DNA from: Marinobacter caseinilyticus
GTDB taxonomy: Bacteria; Pseudomonadota; Gammaproteobacteria; Pseudomonadales; Oleiphilaceae
NCBI RefSeq assembly: GCF_011074955.1
Contig: NZ_WUQJ01000013.1
Span: 1 to 64,000 of the forward strand
Length of the DNA: 64,000 nt
Direction: 5' to 3'
Positions 1-9,022 of the stretch are shown piece by piece; the stretch's first letter is position 1, and every line of letters begins with the position of its first letter. A program made the translations under genes and the position numbers. Below the pieces are notes generated by a model. The model worked only from the letters and a program-made list of their open reading frames with translations. It ran no database searches and had not been told where the DNA came from.

Positions 1-210
1 AGCTGAAGCGTCTGCTACGTGACTCCCCTGACTCGCCAAATGTAGCCGATGCTTTAGCTTCGGGGGCACCGTCAGGTGCCTGAGGTCGCCCGCACACATT
101 GGCACCCCATTCGGGGTGCTCAGAAGCTGAAGCGTCTGCTACGTGACTCCCCTGACTCGCCAAATGTAGCCGATGCTTCAGCTTCGGGGGCGCCGTCAGG
201 TGCCTGAGGT
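1..210. repeat. Direct repeat (two ~86-bp copies) made of REP-like palindromes
   Basis: Copy 1 (1-86) and copy 2 (125-210) are nearly identical and lie 124 bp apart. They differ by single bases, such as cttt versus cttc in the second palindrome. Each copy begins with AGCTGAAGCGTCTGCTACG and ends with TGTAGCCGATGCTTCAGC plus TTCGGGGG, which is an inverted version of the same element. The same palindrome recurs at 19217-19316, 20505-20555, 22335-22399, 22548-22643 and 42221-42308, so this is a dispersed REP/BIME-type family and not a local tandem repeat. No gene is seen in 1-346. Confidence 0.85.
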
Positions 211-346
211 TGAGCCTATCACAGACCTAGATAGACAAGCTGGCACACCTTTCGCAGTGTCCCTTCAAACAACTGCCAATATGTCAAAAACTGCAGACTC
301 TTGCCGCCCGTCCGATCCCTGCGGCTCGACAATAACGAGGTGTTCA

Positions 347-2347
347 ATGCACGCACATCAGCACAATCAGGCTCACGATTCCGGCAAGGCCAAAACAGCC
401 CGCTTGTTAATTCAGGCTAACGAAGCCTACCGGGCATCCAATGCCGCTAACCTGCGGCACAGTGAGCGGTTGGCGTCACGCCTCGAATGCCGCGGATTGT
501 TGACGGAAGTGCTGGCGCTGGCCCCCGGGGACGCCAACGCTCTGGGCCTGATGGGCAGAATCGCCATGGATGATGGTGACCTCGATCAGGCTCAACGGCT
601 GTTCAACAAAAGCCTCGAACAAGATCCGGCTCAGTCCCAGCAGTTCGCCAACCTGGGTTACTGGGCCCTTGCGTCAGAGCGCCCAGCCCTGGCAGAACAT
701 TATTTCCTGGAGGCACTGGCCCTGGACCGGCAATCCGCCGCCGCTTTCTGCGGTATTGCGCACGCAAAGCGCCGCCAGGGTCAGTTCGACGTCGCCTACC
801 TGCATTATCGCAAGCTGCTGGAAATGGAGTTTGAATGGCCTTCCGTCTACAGCGGCATGCTCGCTTGCGCCGAAAACCTGGCGGTGACCAAGGCCGACCG
901 GAAGCTGGCTGAAGATGCCATCATGCTGCTCCGACGAGACAACCTCCCTCACCAGCAAATGAGTGGTTTTGTGGCCGCCATTTTACGGCAGCAATACGAT
1001 CTGGATAACCCACAGTCCCAGGTGCTCCTGGAGGTGGCGTGTCACGATGAGCTTTTGATCCTTGCACTTCAGAAAACCCTGATGCCGGATGCCGCGGTTG
1101 AAGAGCTGGTGACACTGATACGCCAGTCCATACTGACCGAAATTGCCCTCACGGCGGAACTGCGAGACGACCTCCAGCCATTGGCGATGGCGATTGCCCG
1201 TTATGCGGACCGTACCGGTTACGCCTTGCTGACGACGGAAGACGAGGAGGCGCTTGTCAGTGCCATTAATGAAAGCCTCACCGCCCAGTTTGCCATGGCG
1301 GAACCGATGGACGCGCTGGTGGGATCGTTGATCGTCAGCGCACAGTACGATGCTTTGTTTCATCAGTCGTTTGCCGTCCAGCTCGGCCAGTGGGGACTGG
1401 TGGACTGGCCAGCCGGCCTGCAGTCACTGATGGCCTCAAGCTACTATGACCGCGCCACCGAAGAGGCCGTCAAACAATGCTTCCCCGAAAAGGCCAACGA
1501 GCTGGCTCTCGACAAAGTCGATATCCCGCAAGCCTGGCCGAGCTGGACGCAGTTGGCGCACCGGACCGAGAGCAGCCTGAAAACGCTGATGGCCAGCTCA
1601 CTTAAACTGAATACCGATGCCTTGCCGGCCACACTGCGGCTGATGATTTGTGGCGCGGAGTCAGGTCAGCGCGCACTGGAACTGGCCCACTATCTGGACG
1701 ATGTGGAAGTGATCGCCATCGACGAATCACTCGCCAACATCGCCAAAGCGACCCGGCGAGCGGACGATCTGGGCCTGGACAATATCGTGTTCTGGCCCTG
1801 GTCGGTGGCACAGCAATTTGTCGCGGATGGCCATCGCGTCCAATGGATCGACATTGGGCGCCTGCCGTCGACACATATGACGAGCGTTTCAGTGGCCGCC
1901 CTGATCAACTCGGCGACCGACAATGGCTCCGTGGTTCACATGCACACGGCGGTCGCGGAACAAACTCCGGGCGATGCCCAAATCCGCCATTTGATTGAAC
2001 AACACAACCTGCAACCGACTCGCACCACATTACGCCGACTGCGGCGCATGGCACTCAACAACCAACAAGACGAGTTATGGCAGACACTGCTTACGTCATC
2101 GGACTTCTACGGTCTTGGCGGCTGCCGGGACCGCTGGTTCCGCACTCAGGACATTCGCCAACTGCAGCAAGCCCTGACATTAATGAGCAATGAGGTGGAC
2201 TGGAAGCTCATTAAAGCCCAGGATAACGATGGTCAAACACTGGCGCTGGCGCCCGTACAGAAACAGCTGCAGGCAGAGGCATTGGGCAGTGAAGTACAAA
2301 GCCTGGTGGGACAGCCGTTGTCGGTCTATTTCCTCCGCCGCCGGTAG
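347..2347 (+). CDS. TPR protein with a C-terminal SAM-methyltransferase-like region
   Basis: This is a 666-aa protein of unknown specific function. I placed the start at ATG 347 because an ACGAGG ribosome-binding site lies just upstream; the frame stays open further upstream only through the repeat sequence. Residues 62-165 contain three tetratricopeptide-like helical repeats (LGLMGRIAMDDGDLDQAQRL and the two segments that follow), a protein-interaction scaffold. Near residue 430 the segment LRLMICGAESGQ followed by VEVIAIDES resembles motif I and the acidic loop of Rossmann-fold methyltransferases. No signal peptide or membrane segment is seen, so it is probably cytoplasmic. It stands alone and converges on sbcB with a shared hairpin between them. 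The TPR assignment is firm; methyltransferase activity is inference, because the catalytic part is not recognisable. Confidence 0.75.
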   Translation: MHAHQHNQAHDSGKAKTARLLIQANEAYRASNAANLRHSERLASRLECRGLLTEVLALAPGDANALGLMGRIAMDDGDLDQAQRLFNKSLEQDPAQSQQFANLGYWALASERPALAEHYFLEALALDRQSAAAFCGIAHAKRRQGQFDVAYLHYRKLLEMEFEWPSVYSGMLACAENLAVTKADRKLAEDAIMLLRRDNLPHQQMSGFVAAILRQQYDLDNPQSQVLLEVACHDELLILALQKTLMPDAAVEELVTLIRQSILTEIALTAELRDDLQPLAMAIARYADRTGYALLTTEDEEALVSAINESLTAQFAMAEPMDALVGSLIVSAQYDALFHQSFAVQLGQWGLVDWPAGLQSLMASSYYDRATEEAVKQCFPEKANELALDKVDIPQAWPSWTQLAHRTESSLKTLMASSLKLNTDALPATLRLMICGAESGQRALELAHYLDDVEVIAIDESLANIAKATRRADDLGLDNIVFWPWSVAQQFVADGHRVQWIDIGRLPSTHMTSVSVAALINSATDNGSVVHMHTAVAEQTPGDAQIRHLIEQHNLQPTRTTLRRLRRMALNNQQDELWQTLLTSSDFYGLGGCRDRWFRTQDIRQLQQALTLMSNEVDWKLIKAQDNDGQTLALAPVQKQLQAEALGSEVQSLVGQPLSVYFLRRR

Positions 2348-2357
2348 TCACTGTGAA

Positions 2358-2384
2358 ACCCCAAGCCGAACCAAGGCTTGGGGT
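2358..2384. terminator. Hairpin between convergent genes
   Basis: The arms ACCCCAAGCC (2358-2367) and GGCTTGGGGT (2375-2384) pair perfectly across a 7-nt loop, between the stop of the TPR gene and the stop of sbcB. There is no clear T-tract on either side, so it may act as a bidirectional but weak terminator or as an mRNA 3' end stabiliser. Confidence 0.6.
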
Positions 2385-2428
2385 CGTGATCACCCGAGTA
2401 GGTGGCTTGGTGTGTAAGCGACAACCGA

Positions 2429-3877
2429 TTATACGTAAGGCATGAGGGACTCGCCGTACAGGTGCAACTCTTCCAGGAGGTGCATTTTTTCGGGACTCAA
2501 CTGAGGATCCGAAGCCAACTGTTGGAGCGTTTTAAAGTAAGCCTCCATCGAGCGCCACCCCTTGGGTGGCTGCATTAAACGCTGTTGGCGAAACGCCTCC
2601 CAGCGCTCTTGTTCTTCCGACGACAGCGTGTCCGGATAGTTTCGCGCCCGATAGCGAAAGACCATCTCTGCCAGCCGCTCATCATCAAAACTCAGTTCCC
2701 GTTTGCCCAACTCGTTAATGGGTGACCGTAAAATGTCATCAAGCTTCGACCGATCCGCTTTGGAGATAAAGCCGCCAGAATAGAGCTGCTCATCGGGATC
2801 GCTCAAATCGTTGTCATGAGGACGATCAAATGCCGCCGCGATTCGGGCCGGCAAGTCCCCTCCGTGTTGCTTGATCAATGCCAGGTTCGCCCTTAACCGA
2901 TCCCCATCCAGTGCCAATTCATGCAAACGTTCAACCGGCAGCGTTTTCAACATGGTCGCCGGTGCCAACACAGGGCACTTATTGGTGTGAATGGCTTTGA
3001 GTGAAAACCGCTGAACCCCATCGGGCAGATCCGCCTGAGCGGTAAAAACCCGCTGCTGAATCTGTTCAACACTGGCGTTGATTAATTCGGAGGGATCGTC
3101 CCGGAGGTCGTAGACGATCACCGCGTTCTTGTTGGTAGGATGGTCGGCTAACGGCGTCACCAACGCGCAGCAACCGCGGCTGGCCGGGTACTTGGACGAG
3201 ACATGGAATACCGGCTTGTGATGGCTCGTGTCCAGCAGGGCACGCGCTGAGTGCTTGTCTTTATTCTGCAGAACAAACTCGAACAACTTCGGCTGTTTGT
3301 CACGAATCAGGCGCGCCACGGCCAGCGTTGCTTCGACATCCGACATCGCATCATGAGCACTCTCATGACTGATGCCATTCGCTGCCGTTAAGTCTTCCAA
3401 CCGAAAGCTCGGACTGCCGTCCTCTTTCTTTGGCCAAACGATGCCGTCCGGTCTCAAAGCATAGGTGAGCCGGACCATATCGATAATATCCCAGCGGGAA
3501 TTCCCGTTCTGCCATTCGCGGGCATAAGGGTCGCGGAGGTTTCGATACAGCGTATACCGGGTGACCTCATCATCGAATCGAAGGCTGTTGTAACCCACCA
3601 CACAGGTACCTGGCTGACTGAAAGCCTCATTGATCTGGGCAATGAATTCGGCCTCGGGGTAACCGTGCTCCATGGCTTTTTGAGGGGTTATTCCGGTAAT
3701 CAGGCAGGCTTCCGGAGCCGGCAGGTAGTCATCACTGGGACGGCAGTAGATAACCAAAGGCTCTTCAATGATGTTGAGGTCAGCGTCTGTCCTGACACCC
3801 GCAAACTGTGACGGCCGGTCGTGCATAGGATCCACGCCGAAGGTTTCGTAATCGTGCCAATAAAAACTGCGAATCAA
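2429..3877 (-). CDS. sbcB: Exodeoxyribonuclease I
   Basis: The 482-aa protein matches the length of E. coli ExoI (475 aa), the 3'-5' single-strand DNA exonuclease that acts in mismatch repair and recombination. The N-terminal DEDDh exonuclease signature is visible: HDYETFG at residues 8-14 carries the first two metal ligands, and HDAMSDVEA carries the catalytic His and last Asp. The C-terminal two thirds match the ExoI SH3-like and helical extension (LSFDDERLAEMVFRYRARNY). The start codon is TTG (3875-3877) with GGGAG 9 nt upstream; no ATG gives a complete exonuclease domain. The gene is monocistronic and converges on the TPR gene. Confidence 0.95.
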   Translation of the reverse strand: MIRSFYWHDYETFGVDPMHDRPSQFAGVRTDADLNIIEEPLVIYCRPSDDYLPAPEACLITGITPQKAMEHGYPEAEFIAQINEAFSQPGTCVVGYNSLRFDDEVTRYTLYRNLRDPYAREWQNGNSRWDIIDMVRLTYALRPDGIVWPKKEDGSPSFRLEDLTAANGISHESAHDAMSDVEATLAVARLIRDKQPKLFEFVLQNKDKHSARALLDTSHHKPVFHVSSKYPASRGCCALVTPLADHPTNKNAVIVYDLRDDPSELINASVEQIQQRVFTAQADLPDGVQRFSLKAIHTNKCPVLAPATMLKTLPVERLHELALDGDRLRANLALIKQHGGDLPARIAAAFDRPHDNDLSDPDEQLYSGGFISKADRSKLDDILRSPINELGKRELSFDDERLAEMVFRYRARNYPDTLSSEEQERWEAFRQQRLMQPPKGWRSMEAYFKTLQQLASDPQLSPEKMHLLEELHLYGESLMPYV

Positions 3878-3944
3878 GGTCTTCGGCTCCCGCCCCAGTG
3901 TTTAAAACAAGCTTTGGGGCAGTCTAGCAGAGTTGCTGATTGAT

Positions 3945-4811
3945 TCAGAACAACCCCATGCCCCGATCGATATACTCGGTTCTGGCTCTGGGAATGCCAT
4001 TTTGCAGGGTTTGGAGGTCCAACGTCATACTGGTAGGAACGTTGAAGAAGACACCAGGATTGGCTGCCACGGCGCCAGCACCATCGACATCGGTCCACTC
4101 AACGGCCTGTTTTTGGAACGACAGGAAGAAGTCCTCCGCAAAGCCGACAGTCCCGTCACCATTATCAACACCAACATCGAGGGTTTGAAGGTTGCTTAAC
4201 GGCGCACATTGTCCACCCGCCGTGGCGCAGTCGGCCCCCACCAAACCAATATGAGTGGCTTGATAAGACGTGCCTGAACCTGCCGCGTCAAACAAGGTCG
4301 CCGCCTGCCCCACACCACTGCCATCATCAATCTGCAGGCCAATGTTACCGCTAAAGCTACCAATATCTCCTGAAAGGGTCCCGCGCGCCTTGTTCAAACC
4401 AAATCGAAAGCCAACAACCTCACCGTTTTGTTCGGCCAACTCAAAGTACGGATCCGCTCCCACAAATGGCACAATATCGCCCACAGCATAGGTTTGGCCG
4501 TCCAATTGCACCTGAGCGGCGTTGGAAGAAATGTGGCCAAGCGACAGATGATCGACCGCCAGATCGGTTCCATTGACGGTTTCACCAAGCGCCAGGCTAT
4601 CGATATTGGTCTGAATCTCTGCATCCATTCCCAGAGTGACCCGAGTGAATTGCTCACTGGTGCCGATTGTCCTGTCGACGGCGATCATTGCCTGTCCCTG
4701 CACTTCGCCCATTTCTTTGTCAGAAATAGGCGTCAGCTCTGCGTGGGCATGGACCGCCGAAAACAGGCAGAGCAGTGCAGGAGCGGCGTGTTTAAACGCT
4801 TCCCTGGTCAT
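3945..4811 (-). CDS. Secreted protein of unknown function
   Basis: A 288-aa protein from the preferred ATG at 4811; an upstream ATG at 4847 would add 12 residues without improving the signal peptide. The N terminus (MTREAFKHAAPALLCLFS then AVHAHA) is a Sec signal peptide. The mature chain starts with ELTPISDKEMGEVQGQAMI, a short conserved-looking block near the cleavage site. The remainder is rich in Gly, Asp, Asn and Ser with alternating hydrophobic residues, suggesting an all-beta extracellular or outer-membrane-associated protein. Two cysteines lie close together (DCATAGGQCAP). I do not recognise the family. It is transcribed alone, towards sbcB, with a palindrome about 75 bp upstream that could be an operator. 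Confidence 0.7.
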   Translation of the reverse strand: MTREAFKHAAPALLCLFSAVHAHAELTPISDKEMGEVQGQAMIAVDRTIGTSEQFTRVTLGMDAEIQTNIDSLALGETVNGTDLAVDHLSLGHISSNAAQVQLDGQTYAVGDIVPFVGADPYFELAEQNGEVVGFRFGLNKARGTLSGDIGSFSGNIGLQIDDGSGVGQAATLFDAAGSGTSYQATHIGLVGADCATAGGQCAPLSNLQTLDVGVDNGDGTVGFAEDFFLSFQKQAVEWTDVDGAGAVAANPGVFFNVPTSMTLDLQTLQNGIPRARTEYIDRGMGLF

Positions 4812-4884
4812 ATGTTGATGTGTCTCTGAAAAATGTGTTGACTGCATCAGTCGCTGGCAGCGAATTGTTGTTGAACCTGCCTAT

Positions 4885-4897
4885 TGTCACGCTGACA
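4885..4897. promoter_or_regulatory. Palindrome TGTCA-CGC-TGACA upstream of the secreted-protein gene
   Basis: Perfect 5-bp arms around a 3-nt centre, with partial extension outwards (CTATT on one side, CTATA on the other). It sits about 75 bp upstream of the ATG at 4811 inside the 4812-5175 intergenic space. The rest of that space has no recognisable gene. The spacing suits a dimeric repressor or activator site; the regulator is unknown. Confidence 0.35.
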
Positions 4898-5175
4898 CTA
4901 TAACCAAGGCGGCCGAGCCAATAGCGTGATACTGGTCACATCGGGCCACGACAACCCGGTATTAAGTGAATTTTTTGAGGGAGTTCGCAGTTTCCATTGG
5001 TTTTCAGCCAGTTGGCACGGCGGTAACGCGCTCCCACCTGGTCGCTTTTAGCCAACAGGATTAAGCGAACCAATTGGGTGGCTGCTACACTTACCGCCAC
5101 AAGAACTGACCGGTTTGCCTAACTTCTACCCCATGAATGACCCACTTCCGAAGCATCAAAAGAGCCACCGACCGA

Positions 5176-6192
5176 ATGACCACGCGCATACTGATTTGTG
5201 ACGACTCCGGAATGGCCAGAAAGCAAATGACCAGGGCATTGCCAAAAGACTGGGATACGGAAATCAATTTTGCCGAACATGGCCTCGACGCCCTTGAGAA
5301 GCTCAAGGCCGGCCTTGGTGATATCCTGTTTCTGGATCTGAATATGCCAGATCTGGATGGTTACGGTGTTCTCGAAGCGATCAACAAAGACGATTTGCCA
5401 GTGTTAACGGTGGTGGTATCGGGTGATATACAGCCTCAGGCACGGGAACGGGTTAAGAAAATGGGCGCGATCGATTTTATCAAAAAGCCCACCAGTCCTG
5501 AGGTCATTGTTAACCTGCTCCAAGATTATGGACTTTACCGACCCGGAGAAGACGCCAGTTCCACCCTCCCGCATTCGAATCAAAAAGCCGCCCCAGACAG
5601 CGTTATCGACCTCAACGACTTTTTGCAAGAAATTGCCAACATTGCCATGGGCCGAGCCGCAGACCTGTTGGCACGTCTGCTGAATGTTTTTATTAAGCTT
5701 CCGGTACCGCGCGTCGCGATGATTGAACGCTCCGAACTCAGCATGGCACTGGCTGCCGCAAGCAATGACGACCAATGCTCGGTCGTGTGCCAGGGTTTTA
5801 CCGGAGCGGGCGTCGCTGGCGAAGCGCTGTTGCTTTTTTCGGACTCGAATTTTACCGACATGGCTCGACTACTGCGTTATGAAGAGGCCCACAACGACTC
5901 CCTCGAAGTCGAGGTATTGATGGACATGTCGAGCATTCTGTTCGGTGCCTTTCTGAAAGGCCTGGGCGATCAAATGGACCTGAAGCTGGGCCTGGGCCAT
6001 CCGACGGTTCTCGGCCAGCACCAGCAGGTGAATCAGCTGCTGGAACATCACAGCAATCGCAGCGAGCGATTACTTTCAATTGAAATCAATTACCAGATTG
6101 AGGATCACGAGATTGCCTGTGACCTGCTCGTACTATTAACCGAAGACTCCATCCCTTTCCTTGAAAAAAACCTCTACTACCTCGCGGAGTAA
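5176..6192 (+). CDS. Response regulator: CheY-like receiver fused to a CheC-like phosphatase domain
   Basis: A 338-aa two-domain protein starting at ATG 5176. Residues 1-120 form a receiver: acidic pair D9-D10 in LICDDSG, phospho-acceptor D54 in FLDLNMPD, and the conserved Lys in FIKKPTSP. Residues about 145-338 resemble CheC/CheX/FliY phosphatases. The first active-site motif, D-x3-E-x2-N-x3-G, is intact in DFLQEIANIAMG. The pseudo-symmetric second site reads D-x2-S-x3-G (DMSSILFG), so it may be inactive. Family knowledge suggests it dephosphorylates a CheY-like protein, or itself in cis. It is immediately followed by a diguanylate cyclase (stop-to-start gap of 3 nt), so the pair is probably one signalling unit linking phosphorelay to c-di-GMP. 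No chemotaxis genes are nearby. Confidence 0.85.
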   Translation: MTTRILICDDSGMARKQMTRALPKDWDTEINFAEHGLDALEKLKAGLGDILFLDLNMPDLDGYGVLEAINKDDLPVLTVVVSGDIQPQARERVKKMGAIDFIKKPTSPEVIVNLLQDYGLYRPGEDASSTLPHSNQKAAPDSVIDLNDFLQEIANIAMGRAADLLARLLNVFIKLPVPRVAMIERSELSMALAAASNDDQCSVVCQGFTGAGVAGEALLLFSDSNFTDMARLLRYEEAHNDSLEVEVLMDMSSILFGAFLKGLGDQMDLKLGLGHPTVLGQHQQVNQLLEHHSNRSERLLSIEINYQIEDHEIACDLLVLLTEDSIPFLEKNLYYLAE

Positions 6193-6195
6193 GCC

Positions 6196-7164
6196 ATGGC
6201 CATCAATGAGAACGAAGTCCATGCCTTTCACTGGCTGGTCGATATGCTTGAATCCGTTGAAGTCGGCCTGGTGGTTTTGGATCTGGATTATCGTGTTCAG
6301 GTTTGGAATGGCTTCATGGAGAACCACAGTGGCATTTCGGCTTCTCGGATTCGGGACAAGGTACTTTTTGACGCAGTCCCTGATTTGCCGAAACACTGGC
6401 TGTCCCGAAAAATAGAGTCGGTGGCGTTGTTAAACACTCGCACCTTTACGTCGTGGGAACAGCGCCCATACCTGTTCCGATTCCGTAATACCCGGCCCAT
6501 AACCGGCACCGAAGAGTTTATGTTCCAGAATCTGACAATCAGCCCACTCTCGGGGTCCGACGGCGATGTACAAAAAATCTGTCTGATGATTTATGACGTG
6601 ACAGACGTTGCCACTGGCCGCATTGCGTTGCAGAAAGCGAATGAACAACTAGAGCGGTTGAGCATGACTGATCGGTTGACCGGCATGTTGAATCGCGGCA
6701 CCTGGGAAAACCTGATTGATGCCGAATTCGAGCGCTATCGACGTTATGGCCAAGACACCTCGATCGTAATGTTTGATATTGATCATTTCAAAAAAGTGAA
6801 CGACACCTATGGTCACCTGGCCGGCGACGAAGTGATTAAGCACACCGCCAAGGTGACACTGGGAAGCCTACGCCAATCTGATCAGGCGGGACGATACGGC
6901 GGCGAAGAATTTGGAATTATATTACCGGAGACCGATACAGACGGCGCCAAAACCATCTGCGAGCGTATACGAGCCAATATAGAGACCAGTATTGTCAAAA
7001 CCTCCGTGGCTGATATCCAATATACGGTGAGCATTGGCATATCAACGCTGACGGATGGTCCGGAAAATTACATGCAATGGTTACAGCAAGCCGACGAAGC
7101 CCTATACAGTGCCAAGGAAGGCGGCCGGAACAGAGTCGTTGCACATGGTCAGGCTAGCCGTTAG
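6196..7164 (+). CDS. PAS-GGDEF diguanylate cyclase
   Basis: A 322-aa soluble protein that makes cyclic di-GMP from two GTP. Residues about 10-135 look like a PAS sensor (GLVVLDLDYRVQVWN start). Residues about 150-318 are a GGDEF domain with DRLTGMLNRGTW, FDIDHFKKVND and the active-site loop GGEEF at 235-239. An RxxD inhibitory-site motif (RQSD) lies five residues before GGEEF, so product inhibition is expected. The start codon has GGAG (from GCGGAGTAAGCC) immediately upstream, overlapping the end of the CheY-CheC gene, which indicates translational coupling. Together they probably form a two-gene signalling operon. No transmembrane segment is seen. Confidence 0.93.
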   Translation: MAINENEVHAFHWLVDMLESVEVGLVVLDLDYRVQVWNGFMENHSGISASRIRDKVLFDAVPDLPKHWLSRKIESVALLNTRTFTSWEQRPYLFRFRNTRPITGTEEFMFQNLTISPLSGSDGDVQKICLMIYDVTDVATGRIALQKANEQLERLSMTDRLTGMLNRGTWENLIDAEFERYRRYGQDTSIVMFDIDHFKKVNDTYGHLAGDEVIKHTAKVTLGSLRQSDQAGRYGGEEFGIILPETDTDGAKTICERIRANIETSIVKTSVADIQYTVSIGISTLTDGPENYMQWLQQADEALYSAKEGGRNRVVAHGQASR

Positions 7165-7205
7165 CAGGACTCCCACAAGATACAGTGCCGGAATCCGACT
7201 GCGCC

Positions 7206-7646
7206 TTACACCAACAACGTCGGGCATTTGGTCATACTCGCAACGCGGTGTGAAACACTACCCAGGATCATGCCGTCTTTATCGCTATCCGCACCGCATG
7301 AGCCCATTACAATCAAATCGATTGCCTTGTCCTTGGCAAACTTAACTATGGTTTTCGAAGGCCGCCCGCCTTTCACAAAGCCGCGGATTTTCGTCGCCCC
7401 ATGCTCTTGGGCGTAAGATTTTGCGAACTCCACCACTTCCGTGGCGTGTTCTTTCAAAGCCTCGTCCGGTATCTGTGGGTGGCTGGTGCGAATCATCGAC
7501 AGCGATGCCTCTCCCAGGCTGTGATGTTTAAACACGCAGATAAGATAAAGCTCCGCGTCGAGAAATTTCTGTAACTCAATGGCAGTATCGAGTGCTTTTA
7601 CAGCCGCTTGCGACCCGTCCACAGCCACCAATATTTTCTTAAACAT
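7206..7646 (-). CDS. teaD: UspA-family protein, TeaD-like partner of the TRAP transporter
   Basis: A 146-aa universal stress protein. It starts with MFKKILVAVDGS and carries the ATP-binding glycine loop near the C terminus (VMGSCGADSDKDGMILGS), typical of ATP-binding UspA proteins. I chose the ATG at 7646, which has AAGGAG 6 nt upstream; a GTG directly before it is less likely. It lies 31 nt after teaC and is the last gene of the transporter operon, exactly where Halomonas elongata has teaD. There TeaD binds ATP and negatively modulates ectoine uptake by TeaABC. The role here is inferred from that order and from the strong similarity of the binding protein. Confidence 0.9.
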   Translation of the reverse strand: MFKKILVAVDGSQAAVKALDTAIELQKFLDAELYLICVFKHHSLGEASLSMIRTSHPQIPDEALKEHATEVVEFAKSYAQEHGATKIRGFVKGGRPSKTIVKFAKDKAIDLIVMGSCGADSDKDGMILGSVSHRVASMTKCPTLLV

Positions 7647-7677
7647 CACCCACTCCTTTGTCCAGAATGGCGCCCAC

Positions 7678-8961
7678 TCAACGGAACGCCAAATCCCTCA
7701 GGAACAGCGAAATCTGCGGAAACGCAATAAGCAGTGCTGCTGCAAGTACAAGAATGAAAATGAAAGGCGGTGTGCCTCGAATGACTTCCCAGTACGGACG
7801 TTTGAATATTGCGATGGCGGTGAAAATATCGCAACCGAATGGCGGTGTCGCGGAACCAATGGCCACCTGAAGTGTAATGAGGATACCAACGTGGACCGGG
7901 TCCAATCCTGTGGAGGCTATGGCCGGTGCAAAAATCGGGGTGAGCACGAGAATCACGACGATCGGGTCAACAAACATGCAGGCGACAAAAAACGAGATTG
8001 AGATTGCGATCAAAACACCAACCGGACCGGCATCGTTTACACCAACAGTTTCCAGAATGGCCTGGGGAATCTGGGCAAAAGAAATGATCCAGGAAAAGCC
8101 ATTACCTACGGCCACCAGTATGAACACTACCGCAGTAATCAGGCCCGTAGATTTTGCGATCCGGTAAACATCCGGCATGTTCAGCGAACGAAATACCAGG
8201 AATTCCAGGAAAAACGCATAAAGCACACAGACGGCCGCTGCTTCAGTGGGGCTGAAAATACCCCCGTAGATACCGCCTACAATGATGACCGGGAAGAATA
8301 AAGGCCACAGGGCTTCACGGGTGGACTTGAAGCGCTCACCCCAGGACGACTTTTCTTCAGTAGGCACATCGTTTTTGTGTGCGTAGATCAGGCAATAAAC
8401 CGAAAACATGAAGAGAATCAAAAGTCCCGGCCCGATGCCGGCGATAAATAGTTCGGCAATGGAGGTCTGGGAGATAACCCCGTAGATAATCATGCCAATA
8501 CTTGGGGGGATCAAAAACGCGATATCGCTGGCATTAATAATGAGGGCCAGTGTGAACGAGTCCGAATAGCCCGCTTTCAGCATTTTGGGACGTAACGGGG
8601 AACCCACCGCCACAACCGTTGCCTGGGTAGACCCAGACACCGCCCCAAACAGCGTACAGGACGTCGCTGTGCTGACCGCCAATCCACCTTTGATGTGCCC
8701 AATAAACGCCATGACCATCGCAATCAATCGATTGGCGGACTGCCCTCGGGTCATGATGTCGGCGGCAAGGATAAACATTGGCACAGCAATCAGGGATGCC
8801 GGGCGGATGCCACCCATCATTTGCTGGACAAACGTGTCCATTTGCCCCATGCCATTGAACATCATGTAGAAGCCAACCAGGGCCGCCGTAATCAACGGCA
8901 CCATCATCGGGAACCCCAGTAACAACAGCCCGATCATTATTAACATCAAGGTCGTAGCCAT
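7678..8961 (-). CDS. teaC: TRAP transporter large permease (DctM type), TeaC
   Basis: A 427-aa inner-membrane protein with about 12 hydrophobic helices, the size expected for the Na+-coupled large subunit of a TRAP transporter. I start it at ATG 8961 because AAGGAAGG lies 5 nt upstream; the longer frame adds only MKEGF. It moves solute handed over by the periplasmic binding protein. Family features include the N-terminal MLIMIGLLLLGFPMMVPL helix and the AAAVCVLYAFFLEF and AIGSATPPFGCDIF segments. It sits between teaB (61-nt gap) and teaD (31-nt gap) in one transcription unit. Confidence 0.93.
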   Translation of the reverse strand: MATTLMLIMIGLLLLGFPMMVPLITAALVGFYMMFNGMGQMDTFVQQMMGGIRPASLIAVPMFILAADIMTRGQSANRLIAMVMAFIGHIKGGLAVSTATSCTLFGAVSGSTQATVVAVGSPLRPKMLKAGYSDSFTLALIINASDIAFLIPPSIGMIIYGVISQTSIAELFIAGIGPGLLILFMFSVYCLIYAHKNDVPTEEKSSWGERFKSTREALWPLFFPVIIVGGIYGGIFSPTEAAAVCVLYAFFLEFLVFRSLNMPDVYRIAKSTGLITAVVFILVAVGNGFSWIISFAQIPQAILETVGVNDAGPVGVLIAISISFFVACMFVDPIVVILVLTPIFAPAIASTGLDPVHVGILITLQVAIGSATPPFGCDIFTAIAIFKRPYWEVIRGTPPFIFILVLAAALLIAFPQISLFLRDLAFR

Positions 8962-9022
8962 GAATCCTTCCTTCAATAAAATGTCTGGAGCTTACGAGGC
9001 TTCTGAAATAAGGTCCCCGAAG

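Noticed and set aside
1..210. Possible CRISPR array
   Set aside because: Only two 86-bp units with internal palindromes and no spacer series; the unit is a REP-like element found elsewhere in the window.
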